64,000 bases of DNA from Haloplanus sp. XH21 (GCF_023276355.1 NZ_JALLPL010000002.1:241402-305401); one strand, 5' to 3'; counted from the first letter of the stretch, positions 41,030-50,639 are shown. A program made the numbers and translations. The notes: a model not told the origin generated them from the letters alone.

Positions 41030-43144
41030 ATGACAGGCCACACAGACACCATGAATACGATGTACGCGGACATAGAGGACGGGAAGCGTCACGATATCGC
41101 AGTCGAATTCATCACCCGGCGAGCCATCGACTGCGACGGAGAACACGTCCACCGCTTGCTGGTCGCCGATCAATCGGGGAAGCAGTTCACGGTACTCGCC
41201 ACGCCTGACAGCGAGGCACTCCTGGGCCTGAAAACCGGGGCAACCCACCGCATCTCGGGGCTGCTGGGCGCTGCCCCTGTCACCTCAGCAGACGACATCA
41301 GGGCTGAGTGTCCTGATTGCGGGGGACGGCTTCGACCAGGACAGGTCGTCGATGCAGCTGGAGCAGCCGTCACGCAAGCCGCGTCACAGCTCTCTCTCGA
41401 CGAACCGTTCGGAATCATCGATGCCAGAGCGACCGTCCGTCGTGTTCGGGATGACCGCTCGCTCGTCGACGACTGGACGCCGATGGACGACGACAGGTCG
41501 GTCACCCCACCCGACTACGTCTGTGAGTCCTGTGGGCGCCACGTCGACGCGTACGAACTTCGGGAGACCGCCGAGGCCGATCAGATGCTCGAAAATCAGG
41601 TGATGGAGAGCGCATCACCGGCGCCAGCAAGTGCGGACATGGCGAGCCCGGAGACGGTCGGTCTTGCCGCTGGCGGGGCGAAAGACGTGGCCAACTTTCG
41701 GGAAAACGTCGCGAACAGGTATACGCCACAGCCGGAGGCGATCAGCGACGAGGGGCTGTTCTACGACTATCACTTCGAGACGGGCACGCGGACCGAATCG
41801 GAGGCCCTGTTCGCGCCGCGCTACGCGGCTGCCGTGAGCGACCACCCGATCAGTGGGGAGACCGAACGCTACCTGTCGGTGGGGCTGGATTCGACGCTCT
41901 CGGTCGACGAGTTCGAGCGGCCGCGGCTGGATCTCGTCGCCGTCCTCGACGTCTCCGGGTCGATGGACAGCTCCTTCGACGCGTACTACTACGATGAACA
42001 CGGGCGCAAGCGCGAGGCTGAGGACGATGCGGCGACGAAACTCGAAGCGGCGACCCAGTCGCTGTGCGCGCTTACCGAGCAGCTCCACGCCGAGGACCGC
42101 CTGGGCGTCGTCCTCTACAACCACCGCGCCCACGTCGCGAAACCCCTCCGTGATGTCGGAACGACGGACATGCCGGCGATCCGGCGCCACATTCGCGAGA
42201 TCGCTGCTGGCGGCAGTACGAACCTCGCGGACGGGTTCGAGGCGGCTGTCGACATGTTGGTCGGCGGGACGCCCAATCCTGATGTCGAGCGCCGTGTCGT
42301 CTTCATGACCGACATGATGCCGAACACGGGGACGACGGGGGACAGCGAACTCACGCAGTTGTTCGCGGACGCGGCCGCCGAGGGCGTCCACACGACGTTC
42401 GTCGGGATGGGGTTGGACGCGAATGCGGAGCTAGCGGACACTCTGTCGGGCATCCGTGGGGCGAACCACTACTTCATCCACTCGGCCGCAGAGTTCGAGC
42501 GTCGTCTGGGGGAGGAGTTCGACTACATGGTTACCCCGCTGGTGTACGACCTGAACCTCGACCTTGACGCAGACGGCTACGAGATCGAGGCGGTTCACGG
42601 ATCGCCGTCCGCGGACGCCGCGACCGACCGCCTGATGCATGTCGGGACGCTGTTTCCCTCCGCCAAGCAGGATGGCGAAGCTCGGGGCGGCGTCGTCCTC
42701 GTCCGCCTCGAGCAGACGAGCTCGGACGCCGATCTCGATCTGGTCGCCTCGTGGACGGAACGGGACGGTGGTGAGTACACCGAGCGCGTCACCGTCGACG
42801 TTCCCGACGAGTCCAGCACATACGCCCATAAGGGCGTCCGGAAGGCCGTCGCGCTCGCCAGGTACGCTCGCGAACTCCGGACGTGGGCAGCTGACCTCCA
42901 CGACCGCGCTGACGCCGCGACTGGCGTCGACGACTGGTTGCTCCCCGACCAGCGCGGCCAGCACGAGCGCGAGTCCGTGCCATTGGTCGTTCCTGATCGA
43001 TATACCGAGCGGTTCGACCAGCTTCGCAGCTACCTCGCAGATGAGATGGCGGCTGTGGATGATGAGTCGAAGCAGCAGGAGGTGGAACTCCTGGAAACAC
43101 TGTGTCAGCAGGCGCCCGCGACGCCGCGCGAGGTGAGTGACTAA
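41030..43144 (+). CDS. von Willebrand factor A domain protein with zinc ribbon
   Basis: 704 residues. The N-terminal ~60 residues are OB-like, then come CPDCGG (about 89-94) and CESCGR (about 164-169), a split zinc ribbon. The vWA domain (about 300-480) has an intact MIDAS: DVSGSMDSS, the T in GGSTNLADGF and D in VVFMTDMMP. The C-terminal ~200 residues are beta-rich then helical. The TAA stop overlaps the next ATG (TAATG), so it is coupled to the HAD/HEAT gene. vWA proteins commonly partner with ATPases in assembly or defence complexes; the neighbouring AAA ATPase is divergently transcribed. The ATG at 41030 is chosen over the TTG at 41015. Confidence 0.85.
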   Translation: MTGHTDTMNTMYADIEDGKRHDIAVEFITRRAIDCDGEHVHRLLVADQSGKQFTVLATPDSEALLGLKTGATHRISGLLGAAPVTSADDIRAECPDCGGRLRPGQVVDAAGAAVTQAASQLSLDEPFGIIDARATVRRVRDDRSLVDDWTPMDDDRSVTPPDYVCESCGRHVDAYELRETAEADQMLENQVMESASPAPASADMASPETVGLAAGGAKDVANFRENVANRYTPQPEAISDEGLFYDYHFETGTRTESEALFAPRYAAAVSDHPISGETERYLSVGLDSTLSVDEFERPRLDLVAVLDVSGSMDSSFDAYYYDEHGRKREAEDDAATKLEAATQSLCALTEQLHAEDRLGVVLYNHRAHVAKPLRDVGTTDMPAIRRHIREIAAGGSTNLADGFEAAVDMLVGGTPNPDVERRVVFMTDMMPNTGTTGDSELTQLFADAAAEGVHTTFVGMGLDANAELADTLSGIRGANHYFIHSAAEFERRLGEEFDYMVTPLVYDLNLDLDADGYEIEAVHGSPSADAATDRLMHVGTLFPSAKQDGEARGGVVLVRLEQTSSDADLDLVASWTERDGGEYTERVTVDVPDESSTYAHKGVRKAVALARYARELRTWAADLHDRADAATGVDDWLLPDQRGQHERESVPLVVPDRYTERFDQLRSYLADEMAAVDDESKQQEVELLETLCQQAPATPREVSD

Positions 43145-44919
43145 TGCTCGTGTTCGCGTTCGACCGAGACTGGACTGTCGACGTGAATCCACATCCCCGC
43201 CACGACGCCGTCCCGCTGGAGTGGGTGCGTCATCTCGCACATGAGACGCCGCACGCGGTCTACGCTATCGGGAATCAGACGCTGGCCGAGGAGGCCGCAA
43301 TTCCGGGTGTCGTCGACATCGTCGGCCGCCACCCCGACGACTGGGATGAGTGGCTCGGCGAGAAACGGCCTGACGGTCGGTACGAGCAGTTCCCGCTCCG
43401 GCGCGAGCGGCTATCACTCATCGCGGACCTACACCCGGACGCGGACGGCTACGTCGTTGTCGACGACCTCGATTTGAGTGATGTCGACGGGTGGGAGCAT
43501 TACCACGCCTGGGAGTTCATTCCCGCGGTCGAACGGGGAGACATCCATCCTGATCTCCCGTGGGTTCGTGACCTAATGACCGACGGTGGACTTCCGTCGT
43601 CTGCCGGAATCATGCCGGCGAACGCGTCGATGCTATCGTCGTTTCTCGACGACCACACCGATGCGCCCGGATTCGAACTCACGTACATCGATGATGGGGC
43701 CGAACGAACGCAGCTGTGCCACGACGTCTCCCTTCACGCGGTGACACTCGAACGGCCTTCGGCAGCGCCAGCGCTCCAGTGCACGCCGCTCGCCCCCGAT
43801 AGTGACCAATTCACCGTTCCCGTCGACGCAATCGAGTTGCTCTCCGTGGTCGATCCCCCACCGAATCTCTACACGGCGAGCGCAGAGACGCCTGCCGAGG
43901 AGGCAACTGGGCTCCGCCGACTCGCGGATGTGAATCCAGAGGCGGTCTGTATCTCATCGATCCTCGCGCTTCTGGATCGCGAAGACGTTGATCTGTTCCG
44001 AGAGAAGGACGCAGTCCAGGCACTCCGTCGGGTGGCGGTGGTGCGCCCAGAGGACTGTACGCCGGCGATTCCAATCCTTCGGTCACTATTGGCACGTGAC
44101 GAGCTACCCGCTCGGGCCGACGTGCTAGCCACTCTCCGCGCCATTGGTGATGCCGATCCGGGGGCGATCGCTCCACTCGCCGACGAACTCGTACCGCATC
44201 TGCAGTCGAACATTGTCTCCGTCAGGCGTGAAGCGACCAGATGTATCGCCACGATTGCTGAGGAAGACCCCGAGGATGCTGTGGACGCCGTACCGTCGCT
44301 TGCAACGATCATTGAGGACGACGTCGACGGACTCCAGTACGCGGTGTACGCACTCTCGCGGATCACGCGCGAGTATCCGGAGGAAGTCAAACCGGTCGCC
44401 GAGACACTTGGAGAAGTCACCCTCCGTGACTCGTTGTCCGACAGCGTTCGGTTGAACGCGACCGCTGGGCTTGGACGGATCGTGGGCGAGTACCCGAGCA
44501 TCGCCGTCGATATCGTCGACGACGTCGCGACCCTGTTCGACGCCGATAACCCCAAGCTCCGGAACAACGCAATCGGACTAATCGGCGACGTGGCGATTGT
44601 TCACACCGACGTGGTCGAGCCGTACACCGAGGAGATCACCGCATTACTGACGGTTGAGGACACCTACACGCGAATCAATGCGAGCGGTGCTCTCAGCCGC
44701 GTAGCCGAGGACTTCCCGGAGTCGGTCGAACACGTCACGCCGACGTTCGTGGAGCTGCTGTCGGACGAGAATCCGCTCGTCCGTGAGAACGCTTGCTGGG
44801 CGCTGGGGTACCTCTGTGCTCGAGACGCGACCTCGGCCCTGAAAGACCGAGTACGCGATGATGACAACGCCGATGTCCGCACGAGGGCATCGTGGGCGCT
44901 CGCCCGGATCAACGAATGA
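43144..44919 (+). CDS. HAD-like domain fused to HEAT repeats
   Basis: 591 residues. Residues 1-130 are HAD-like: FAFDRDWTVD (DxD motif I) and YAIGNQT (motif II-like), then VVVDDLDLSDVDGW as a later acidic motif. Residues ~255-590 are about eight HEAT repeats (for example LLSDENPLVRENACWALGYL; RVRDDDNADVRTRASWALAR). HEAT solenoids bind protein partners, presumably the coupled vWA protein. The HAD domain could hydrolyse a phosphate substrate or serve as a switch. The combination with vWA is one I know only loosely from haloarchaeal accessory regions. Confidence 0.8.
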   Translation: MLVFAFDRDWTVDVNPHPRHDAVPLEWVRHLAHETPHAVYAIGNQTLAEEAAIPGVVDIVGRHPDDWDEWLGEKRPDGRYEQFPLRRERLSLIADLHPDADGYVVVDDLDLSDVDGWEHYHAWEFIPAVERGDIHPDLPWVRDLMTDGGLPSSAGIMPANASMLSSFLDDHTDAPGFELTYIDDGAERTQLCHDVSLHAVTLERPSAAPALQCTPLAPDSDQFTVPVDAIELLSVVDPPPNLYTASAETPAEEATGLRRLADVNPEAVCISSILALLDREDVDLFREKDAVQALRRVAVVRPEDCTPAIPILRSLLARDELPARADVLATLRAIGDADPGAIAPLADELVPHLQSNIVSVRREATRCIATIAEEDPEDAVDAVPSLATIIEDDVDGLQYAVYALSRITREYPEEVKPVAETLGEVTLRDSLSDSVRLNATAGLGRIVGEYPSIAVDIVDDVATLFDADNPKLRNNAIGLIGDVAIVHTDVVEPYTEEITALLTVEDTYTRINASGALSRVAEDFPESVEHVTPTFVELLSDENPLVRENACWALGYLCARDATSALKDRVRDDDNADVRTRASWALARINE

Positions 44920-45004
44920 GACTTGTCTCAGCGTTTCGCTTGCTGACTCGGTTCGGAGAGTTCGCGAGTGCAGAATTATACGAGAGGGAGGACATCGTAA
45001 TTCC

Positions 45005-45184
45005 ATGACAATTGAACGTAACGCAGAGGGGTGTCTCCTCGGGCTGGCCTGTGGTGACGCACTAGGTCGACCGGTCGAATTCAAGAGCGCCGAGGAGATC
45101 GCATCCCAGCACGGCGAAGTAACGGAGATGCTCGGTCACGGCACGCACGGCCAGCCCCCGGGGACGATCACTGACGACGCGTAA
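45005..45184 (+). pseudogene. ADP-ribosylglycohydrolase N-terminal stub
   Basis: 59 codons reading RNAEGCLLGLACGDALGRPV, EFKSAEEIA and TITDDA. These are the opening of DraG-type ADP-ribosylglycohydrolases with the first metal-binding T-D-D just before the stop. The family is normally 250-300 residues, so the body is missing. It may be the relic of a third gene of the vWA/HEAT operon. Confidence 0.75.
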
Positions 45185-45289
45185 CTTCACCGTGAGAACG
45201 GCTCTCCATCGACGACGGGAATCGACGCCCCGTCGCGTGCGACGATCGTCGTTGACCATCGGGATCGACGACTCCGTTGGAGGACCGGG

Positions 45290-46246
45290 ATGAGTGACGA
45301 AGGGACCGATCAAGAAGGTCAGATCCATGAGCCGGACCGCGCCGCCTCAGGCGTGCCGGTCACCGGCTGGGCGATCGGCGACCGCTTCTCGACGAACGAG
45401 ATCTTCCAGCGACTCCTTGCAAGCGCCGACGAGGAGGTCGCCACCGGTACGACGGAACTGCTCTTCAGTGGGATCGCTGCGGGCTTCGCGATCGTGTTGA
45501 CGTTCGTCGGCCACGCGGTGGGCAGTGCAGTCTTCCCGAACAACGGGTTCTTGGCCGCGATTCTTTATCCGCTCGGGTTCGTCTACATCATCGTCGGTCG
45601 CTATCAGCTCTATACCGAGAACACCCTTCCTCCAGTAGCGCTTGTGTTGACCAGATTGGCCAGCCTCCCGTTGCTGTTGCGCGTCTGGGGGATCGTGCTG
45701 TTCGCGAACGTCGTCGGGGCGGGCCTCGGAGCGTTCATTCTCGCCAATAGCCACGTCCTCTCGACGGCAGCGATGCACGCCGGCGCGGAGTTCACCAGGA
45801 GTGGGCTCGAACACGCGTGGTGGGACGTGTTCTTGAAAGCTCTGTTCGCGGGCTGGCTCGTCGCCGGGGTAGTGTGGCTCGGTACTGCTGCGCAGGACAC
45901 GATCGCCCGCCTGTTGCTCATCTACAGTGTCTTCTACATGATCGCTGCAGCGGAACTCTATCACGTCGTCACGGCGGCGGCGGACGCGCTCTTTTTCGTG
46001 TTTCTCGACGTCCCCAGCCCTGGGTTGCTCGTTGTTTTCTACGATTTCTGGCTACCGGTGTTGCTTGGGAACACCGTCGGCGGCGTGTTCTTAGTCGCGC
46101 TCGTGAACTACGGTCAGACCGAACAACGGCGCTTCCCGGAGGTCCGCGAGCTCTCCGCGCGCGAGGTGCTCTTCAGCTGGAAGGGCGGCCGATCGCACAC
46201 CACGCCCCGCCCGTACGTCGAGGAGAACGAGCCCGGAACCGACTGA
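45290..46246 (+). CDS. Formate/nitrite transporter (FNT) family channel
   Basis: 318 residues with six hydrophobic segments after a ~45-residue cytoplasmic N-terminus (first TM ELLFSGIAAGFAIVLTFVGH). FNT hallmarks: an internal duplication, the LYTENTLPPV segment after TM3 (normally L-TGN/ELFT), VWGIVLFANVVGAGLGAF and LPVLLGNTVGGVFLVALVNY. It conducts small monovalent anions (formate, nitrite or related) across the cell membrane. Haloarchaeal members form a divergent branch; substrate not predictable. Confidence 0.85.
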   Translation: MSDEGTDQEGQIHEPDRAASGVPVTGWAIGDRFSTNEIFQRLLASADEEVATGTTELLFSGIAAGFAIVLTFVGHAVGSAVFPNNGFLAAILYPLGFVYIIVGRYQLYTENTLPPVALVLTRLASLPLLLRVWGIVLFANVVGAGLGAFILANSHVLSTAAMHAGAEFTRSGLEHAWWDVFLKALFAGWLVAGVVWLGTAAQDTIARLLLIYSVFYMIAAAELYHVVTAAADALFFVFLDVPSPGLLVVFYDFWLPVLLGNTVGGVFLVALVNYGQTEQRRFPEVRELSAREVLFSWKGGRSHTTPRPYVEENEPGTD

Positions 46247-46388
46247 TCGACGACCCGTCGCTCCGCCCTCAACGAACTCGTCGTCTTGGAAACCCCGCAG
46301 AGCGAGATTTCCGGTGGGGCCTTGTGGTATTCCTGTAACTGTTTCGGTTTTTGGAGAAATAAGTTACTGAGACCTGTCTCTTCCTGTT

Positions 46389-46604
46389 TTAGCCGGTAGA
46401 TTTTGGCTTCGACTTCGAATCAGAATCAACGGCCGATAGCGTGGTGTGTCTCTTCGAAAGCCCATAGACGACACTGGCGCGGACGGCCAACAGGAGCACG
46501 AGCGCAACGAGGACAAGTTGGCCGACACCGAGGATTTGCTCGGAGGACACCTGGAGCCCGATGGCGATGAACAACACCGTGTTGAGCAGGAAGACGATCC
46601 ATAG
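46389..46604 (-). pseudogene. Cation/proton antiporter C-terminal fragment
   Basis: The minus-strand frame LWIVFLLNTVLFIAIGLQVS then EQILGVGQLVLVALVLLLAV and RASVVYGLS matches the last helices of NhaP/CPA1-type antiporters. The upstream part is replaced at about 46604 by a transposase fragment on the other strand. Confidence 0.6.
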
Positions 46605-46743
46605 CTTCCTTCGTCAGTGGCTGGCGAAGTTCAGGGGCGTCTCGAAGCACCACCACCAGAAATACCTCGGATTCCTCGGACTGAAACTCAACTCACCGGA
46701 CGACTGGTTCGAGAAACTGCTATGTTGCAATGTATCGGGATGA
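46605..46743 (+). pseudogene. Transposase C-terminal fragment, IS1595-like
   Basis: FLRQWLAKFRGVSKHHHQKY then LGFLGLKLNSPDDWFEKLL is the typical tail of IS1595-family (ISH4-like) transposases. Only the last ~45 codons remain; its insertion apparently cut the antiporter gene. Confidence 0.6.
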
Positions 46744-46759
46744 GCGTCTAGCATAAATG

Positions 46760-46768
46760 TTTATGTGA
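46760..46768 (+). promoter_or_regulatory. TATA-like box of the ABM monooxygenase gene
   Basis: TTTATGTG lies about 30 nt upstream of the ATG at 46795, fitting a leaderless haloarchaeal transcript. Confidence 0.5.
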
Positions 46769-46794
46769 GTTGCACACACACGTACGGACTGGGT

Positions 46795-47100
46795 ATGACC
46801 GACGCAAACGTCGCCCTCCTCGTTCGACTCCAAGCACAGTCCGGCAAAGAATCCGATGTCGAGGAATTCCTCCGTTCGGCACTGCCGATAGCCGAGGAAG
46901 AACCGGACACCACCACGTGGTTCGCGCTCCGCATGGACGATTCGACGTTCGGCATCTTCGACACCTTTCCGGATGAATCCGGTCGGGAAGCGCATCTCTC
47001 GGGCGAAATCGCTGCTGCCTTGGAGGAAAACGCGGACGAGCTGTTCGCAGAACCGCCGGAGATAGAAGAAATCGACGTACTGGAGGCCAAACTCCCCTAA
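46795..47100 (+). CDS. Antibiotic biosynthesis monooxygenase (ABM) domain protein
   Basis: 101 residues, one ferredoxin-like ABM domain: VALLVRLQAQSGKESDVEEF, PDTTTWFALRMDDSTFGIFD and EIAAALEENADELF. Such small dimeric proteins act as quinol or heme-type monooxygenases or as stress proteins, often induced oxidatively. It is convergent with the DJ-1/PfpI gene downstream, another stress-type enzyme. Catalytic residues are not conserved across the family, so the substrate is open. Confidence 0.85.
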   Translation: MTDANVALLVRLQAQSGKESDVEEFLRSALPIAEEEPDTTTWFALRMDDSTFGIFDTFPDESGREAHLSGEIAAALEENADELFAEPPEIEEIDVLEAKLP

Positions 47101-47197
47101 CATCTGAAATTGGACAGACAGAAGCAGCAAAGACGAATCTCACATCTCGTTCACGAACGCCGGACGTTGCGATGGACCCTTTCGTGCTACCGCGCCG

Positions 47198-47752
47198 TTA
47201 GTGGCGACCCTCCTCGAACTCCTCGATGATTTTATCACAGAAGGCATCCAAGTCGTCGGGCTTGCGGCTGGTCACCAGTCCCTCGTCGACGACGACTTCC
47301 TCGTTAACCCACTCGCCGCCCGCGTTGCGGATGTCGGTCTGTAAACTGGGGAAGGAAGTCAGCGTCCGACCCTCGACCACGTCGGCCTCGACCAGCATCC
47401 ACGGGCCGTGGCAGATGACTCCTGCGGGCTTTCCTGCCTCGATGAACTCCCTGACGAGATCCACTGCGTCGCCGTCTGCGCGGAGTTGGTCCGCTCCGAC
47501 GGAGCCACCCGGAACGACGAGCGCATCGTAATCTTCGGGGGAGACCTCGGAGAAGGTTTTCTCCACCTCGAACGTGTCACCCGGGTCGAGGTCGTTGTTG
47601 ACGGTTTGGACCTCGCCGGTTTCGGCACCGACGACATCGGTGCTCGCCCCGGCGTCCTCGACGGCTCCCTTCGGTTCGGTGAACTCGACTTCCTCGGTGC
47701 CTCTCTGTGCGAGGAAGACAGCGACGTTCGTATCGGTGAGTGATTCTGCCAT
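47198..47752 (-). CDS. DJ-1/PfpI family protein (type 1 glutamine amidotransferase-like)
   Basis: 184 residues, full length for the family. The nucleophile elbow is VICHGPWML with the cysteine at about residue 115 followed by His. YDALVVPGGSVGADQLRAD holds the glycine loop and the E of the triad is near the N-terminus (GTEEVEFTEP). It corresponds to PfpI-type proteases / deglycases that protect against damage by reactive carbonyls; haloarchaea have many. The start at 47752 gives MAESLTDTNVAVFLAQ. Confidence 0.9.
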   Translation of the reverse strand: MAESLTDTNVAVFLAQRGTEEVEFTEPKGAVEDAGASTDVVGAETGEVQTVNNDLDPGDTFEVEKTFSEVSPEDYDALVVPGGSVGADQLRADGDAVDLVREFIEAGKPAGVICHGPWMLVEADVVEGRTLTSFPSLQTDIRNAGGEWVNEEVVVDEGLVTSRKPDDLDAFCDKIIEEFEEGRH

Positions 47753-47863
47753 GGTGTTTTGCCTCCGTCCCTAATGACTCCCGCGTTTCAGATAAAACGA
47801 GGGGCTGCCCTCGCAAAGACGTGGTCCACCTGTTCCCGAATTTCCCTCGTCGGTTCGAGTCGG

Positions 47864-48050
47864 ATGCACCAAGAACAGTGGCTCGCGGCGCTCGAAACCA
47901 TTGACGACCACCTCCCGGTCCCGAACAGTTTTCCACAGGATGAGGAAAATCAGGACCACAACTACGAGTTCATGTGTACCTTCGATGGCGAACACGAAAA
48001 CCCCGGAGAGCGCTGGACGCAGGGCGAATCCATCGATCGCGCGCGCTCGG
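47864..48050 (+). pseudogene. N-terminal fragment of an unknown protein
   Basis: MHQEQWLAALETIDDHLPVP then QDEENQDHNYEFMCTFDGEH has haloarchaeal composition but stops matching at about 48050, where transporter sequence begins. Family not recognised. Confidence 0.4.
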
Positions 48051-48282
48051 CACGACCGGCGAGGGCGCAGCGGTGTTTCTCGCGATTACGGGTGCGGTCG
48101 CGGCGAGCTTCGGGTTTGCACTGCCGGTTGCGACGCCCCCGAACGCCATTGCGTTCGGCACCGGCACAGTCGGCCGCGAACATATGCTCCGCGCTGGCTG
48201 GCGGCTTGACGTGGTGATGGTTATGCTTGTAACCGCTGCGATGCTCGTGACGTTCCGGGTTGCGTGGCCGCTCGTGTTCTGA
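48050..48282 (+). pseudogene. DASS/SLC13-type transporter C-terminal fragment
   Basis: AAVFLAITGAVAASFGFALP then VATPPNAIAFGTGTVGREHM and AGWRLDVVMVMLVTAAMLVT carries the second 'P-TPPN' signature and last helix of divalent-anion:Na+ symporters. The rest of the ~450-600 residue protein is missing. Confidence 0.7.
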
Positions 48283-48286
48283 CCGT

Positions 48287-48575
48287 CAGAGCGCGGTCCA
48301 GCCACCATCCACCGGGATGTTCGCGCCAGGAATGTAGGACGCTTCTTCGGACGCGAGAAATGCCACGATGCCGCTGATCTTGTCGGGCTCAGCGACGCGA
48401 CCCATTGGCGTCTGCCCGCGAACGAACTCGTAGAACTGCTCCTCATCGAGGTAGTCGCTGGTCATCGACGTCTCGACGAATCCAGGACAAACACTGTTGA
48501 CGCGAATACCCTTGCCCGCCTAGTCCACGGCGAGCTCACGTGTGAAGTTCACGATGCCACCCTTCGCGGAATCGA
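48287..48575 (-). pseudogene. Short-chain dehydrogenase (SDR) C-terminal fragment
   Basis: Reads AKGGIVNFTRELAVD, an in-frame TAG, then AGKGIRVNSVCPGFVETSMT, PMGRVAEPDKISGIVAFLAS and ANIPVDGGW. This is the SDR C-terminal half (K of YxxxK just at the left limit). The stop and the lost N-terminus make it a pseudogene. Confidence 0.8.
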
Positions 48576-48776
48576 TTCAGCAGTCTCCTCTCGTGCACTG
48601 GCAGGGTCGCAACACGGCCGGATAACCTCGCTCGTCTCCGAGTGGGCACGTGATATAGCTCGTTTCACCCGGCGACCTGGGCGATCGCAGCTGCCTCGCG
48701 GTAGCACGCGATTGCCAGCAGCAGGGATACGTTTAGCAGCGAATACTCGCCACGGGGCCACAGGGAGTAGGGACTG

Positions 48777-49583
48777 TCAGAGTAGTATGACTTGTACGAG
48801 CGAGAGTGCTACCAAGGGAACGTGGAACGCGGCGTGGGCTACCATCGCCGCTTCGAGGCTCCGCTGCCAGTACAGCCACCCGAAGAGAACGCCTGCGATC
48901 GCGTTCAAGAGAATCGTCCGGGCGGCGAGTGCCGGGGTTAAGTCCACGGACCGAGCGAGCGCCGGGAGATGGCCGATCCCGAACAGTACTGCAGAAATAA
49001 CGACTGCGACCCACATAACCTTCGATCCGGGACCGTCCGATTGGCGACCGGTGAGGAACCAGCCGATAAATGCGATCGCCGACATGAGTCCGTACCGGAG
49101 CAGCAGCTCCTCCGTGATGCCACCGTAGAGGAAGCGGACCGGGGCGTATGCGACGACGTTCTCCATAGTCGCGTCGGTCGCCCCGAGTGCGGACTGGGGC
49201 AAGTCCTGAGCGACGAACGGTGCTAGCGCGACATCGAGAAGCAGAATCAGTAGGCCCCCGATGACGCCGAGGCTGACAGCGAATCGAACCTCGGATCGGA
49301 GGCGTCGCCAGACATCGTCGCCCGTCTCTGCCCAGTCCAATAGGTACGACCGCAGCTCTACTCGCGGCGCGGTATACGTTCCGATCAGACATGCGACGGC
49401 GAGGAGGAGAAGTGAGTTGACTCCGGCAGACACAGCGAGGAGTGGAAGCGATAGTCCGGCCGGAATGGCTGTCGGCGGCGTCGTGAGATAGATGTATCCG
49501 CTGAGAACGAAGATTCCAGGTACGCCGGCTAATAACGTCACTCCGAACCGCTTTGGGAAGGTAGCGCGCTCGGTTCGAGACAT
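48777..49583 (-). CDS. CPBP-family intramembrane metalloprotease 1
   Basis: 268 residues, about seven hydrophobic segments. CPBP/Abi motifs: GGITEELLLRYGLM (E-E-x3-R), FGIGHLPAL (first His) and MVAHAAFHVPL (second His). The family includes CAAX-prenyl endopeptidases (Rce1) and bacteriocin-immunity proteins; archaeal members are of unknown target. It is co-oriented with the lipid-anchored or secreted-type gene and a second CPBP gene upstream, so the three may form a functional set. Confidence 0.85.
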   Translation of the reverse strand: MSRTERATFPKRFGVTLLAGVPGIFVLSGYIYLTTPPTAIPAGLSLPLLAVSAGVNSLLLLAVACLIGTYTAPRVELRSYLLDWAETGDDVWRRLRSEVRFAVSLGVIGGLLILLLDVALAPFVAQDLPQSALGATDATMENVVAYAPVRFLYGGITEELLLRYGLMSAIAFIGWFLTGRQSDGPGSKVMWVAVVISAVLFGIGHLPALARSVDLTPALAARTILLNAIAGVLFGWLYWQRSLEAAMVAHAAFHVPLVALSLVQVILL

Positions 49584-49656
49584 ACGACGGTGATTCTCAG
49601 TGCAACGAGAAAAGTGGTGTCGCTGTCGTCGCTTCCGCCGTTAGCATCGAGAATAG

Positions 49657-50487
49657 TTACCGCGACGGACCGTCGTATCGCCCCATTCCAGCGTGGAGAT
49701 CGCCCTCGAGCTGTGTCCATCCCTGGCGGCCGTCCGCGTAGATTACGGGGGGAGTCGTCGCTTCGAACATGTTGAAGCTGTTCGAGAGCCAGAACCCCCA
49801 CTCGTTCCAGGCTTCGAATCGGATTTCGTCGATGGTAACGATTGCGTCGGTTGGCGTGTCATACATAACTGCGGCGATGGTCGTGAACTCCCAGCACGTG
49901 TCCGAATCATCCCACACGTACTCACACTCGGTTGAAGAGACGTTTCCGAGCGGCGCGAGGAACGACGCGTTCCCGATCGGATACCGCGTTTCGATGTCGT
50001 GGTCGACTGACTGTTGCCACGCGATCGAGTACCGAGTTGGGTCGGGAGAGAGTTCTTTGTTAGTCATGTTCGTGGGAATCTCGTCGGGGCCGATCTGTTC
50101 CCGGTCGATCACCGAGCCGTTCGGTGCGTACGTCCAGAGGATGTAGCGGTCTTCCCCGACGAGGCGATCGACCTGAAGCCGAAGCATCGAACCGTGGGCT
50201 GTCTGGGCGATGGCCGCATCCCAGTCCGTCAGCTCCGTGCCGTTGTCGTCGTAAATCCATAGGTCCGATGCGGCGTCAGCGTCTACGTCCGCGCCGGCGG
50301 GAAACGGGAGATAGAACGTGGCGTTCTCGATAGTCGTATTTGTGCTGATCGACGTTGTATAGGAGTACGTCGACGTGTGGGAGTACGCGAAATCTGGTGG
50401 GAAGAAGAGAAAGCCAACGGCTGCGACCGGCACGAGAACGACGAGGAGAGCGGCCCCGATAATGAGAAGTTGCTTTGAGGAAATCAT
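49657..50487 (-). CDS. Membrane-anchored extracytoplasmic protein
   Basis: 276 residues. One N-terminal hydrophobic segment (LLIIGAALLVVLVPVAAVGF LF, residues 7-28) acts as signal anchor. It is followed by a Thr/Ser/Asn-rich surface domain with several N-x-S/T sites (NTTIENATF, NGSV, NMTN), suggesting N-glycosylation. A Cys pair in CEYVWDDSDTCWEF may form a disulfide. No family recognised. It lies between two CPBP proteases in the same direction, so it may be a substrate or partner of theirs. Confidence 0.7.
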   Translation of the reverse strand: MISSKQLLIIGAALLVVLVPVAAVGFLFFPPDFAYSHTSTYSYTTSISTNTTIENATFYLPFPAGADVDADAASDLWIYDDNGTELTDWDAAIAQTAHGSMLRLQVDRLVGEDRYILWTYAPNGSVIDREQIGPDEIPTNMTNKELSPDPTRYSIAWQQSVDHDIETRYPIGNASFLAPLGNVSSTECEYVWDDSDTCWEFTTIAAVMYDTPTDAIVTIDEIRFEAWNEWGFWLSNSFNMFEATTPPVIYADGRQGWTQLEGDLHAGMGRYDGPSR

Positions 50488-50639
50488 ACAAAGAGTACGC
50501 CCATATCAAATATAATACCATTGTGTGTCTGGATAGCACTCGGCAGCAACTGAATGGTCGCTCTGGCACGACAGGGGCTTGATTGCGGACGTTTTCTTTA
50601 TCGTGGCCAGATAGGACTCACCGTCGGTACCCGCGTTTT

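Noticed and set aside
48287..48575. In-frame TAG in the SDR fragment as recoding
   Set aside because: The N-terminal half is missing too, so simple decay is sufficient.
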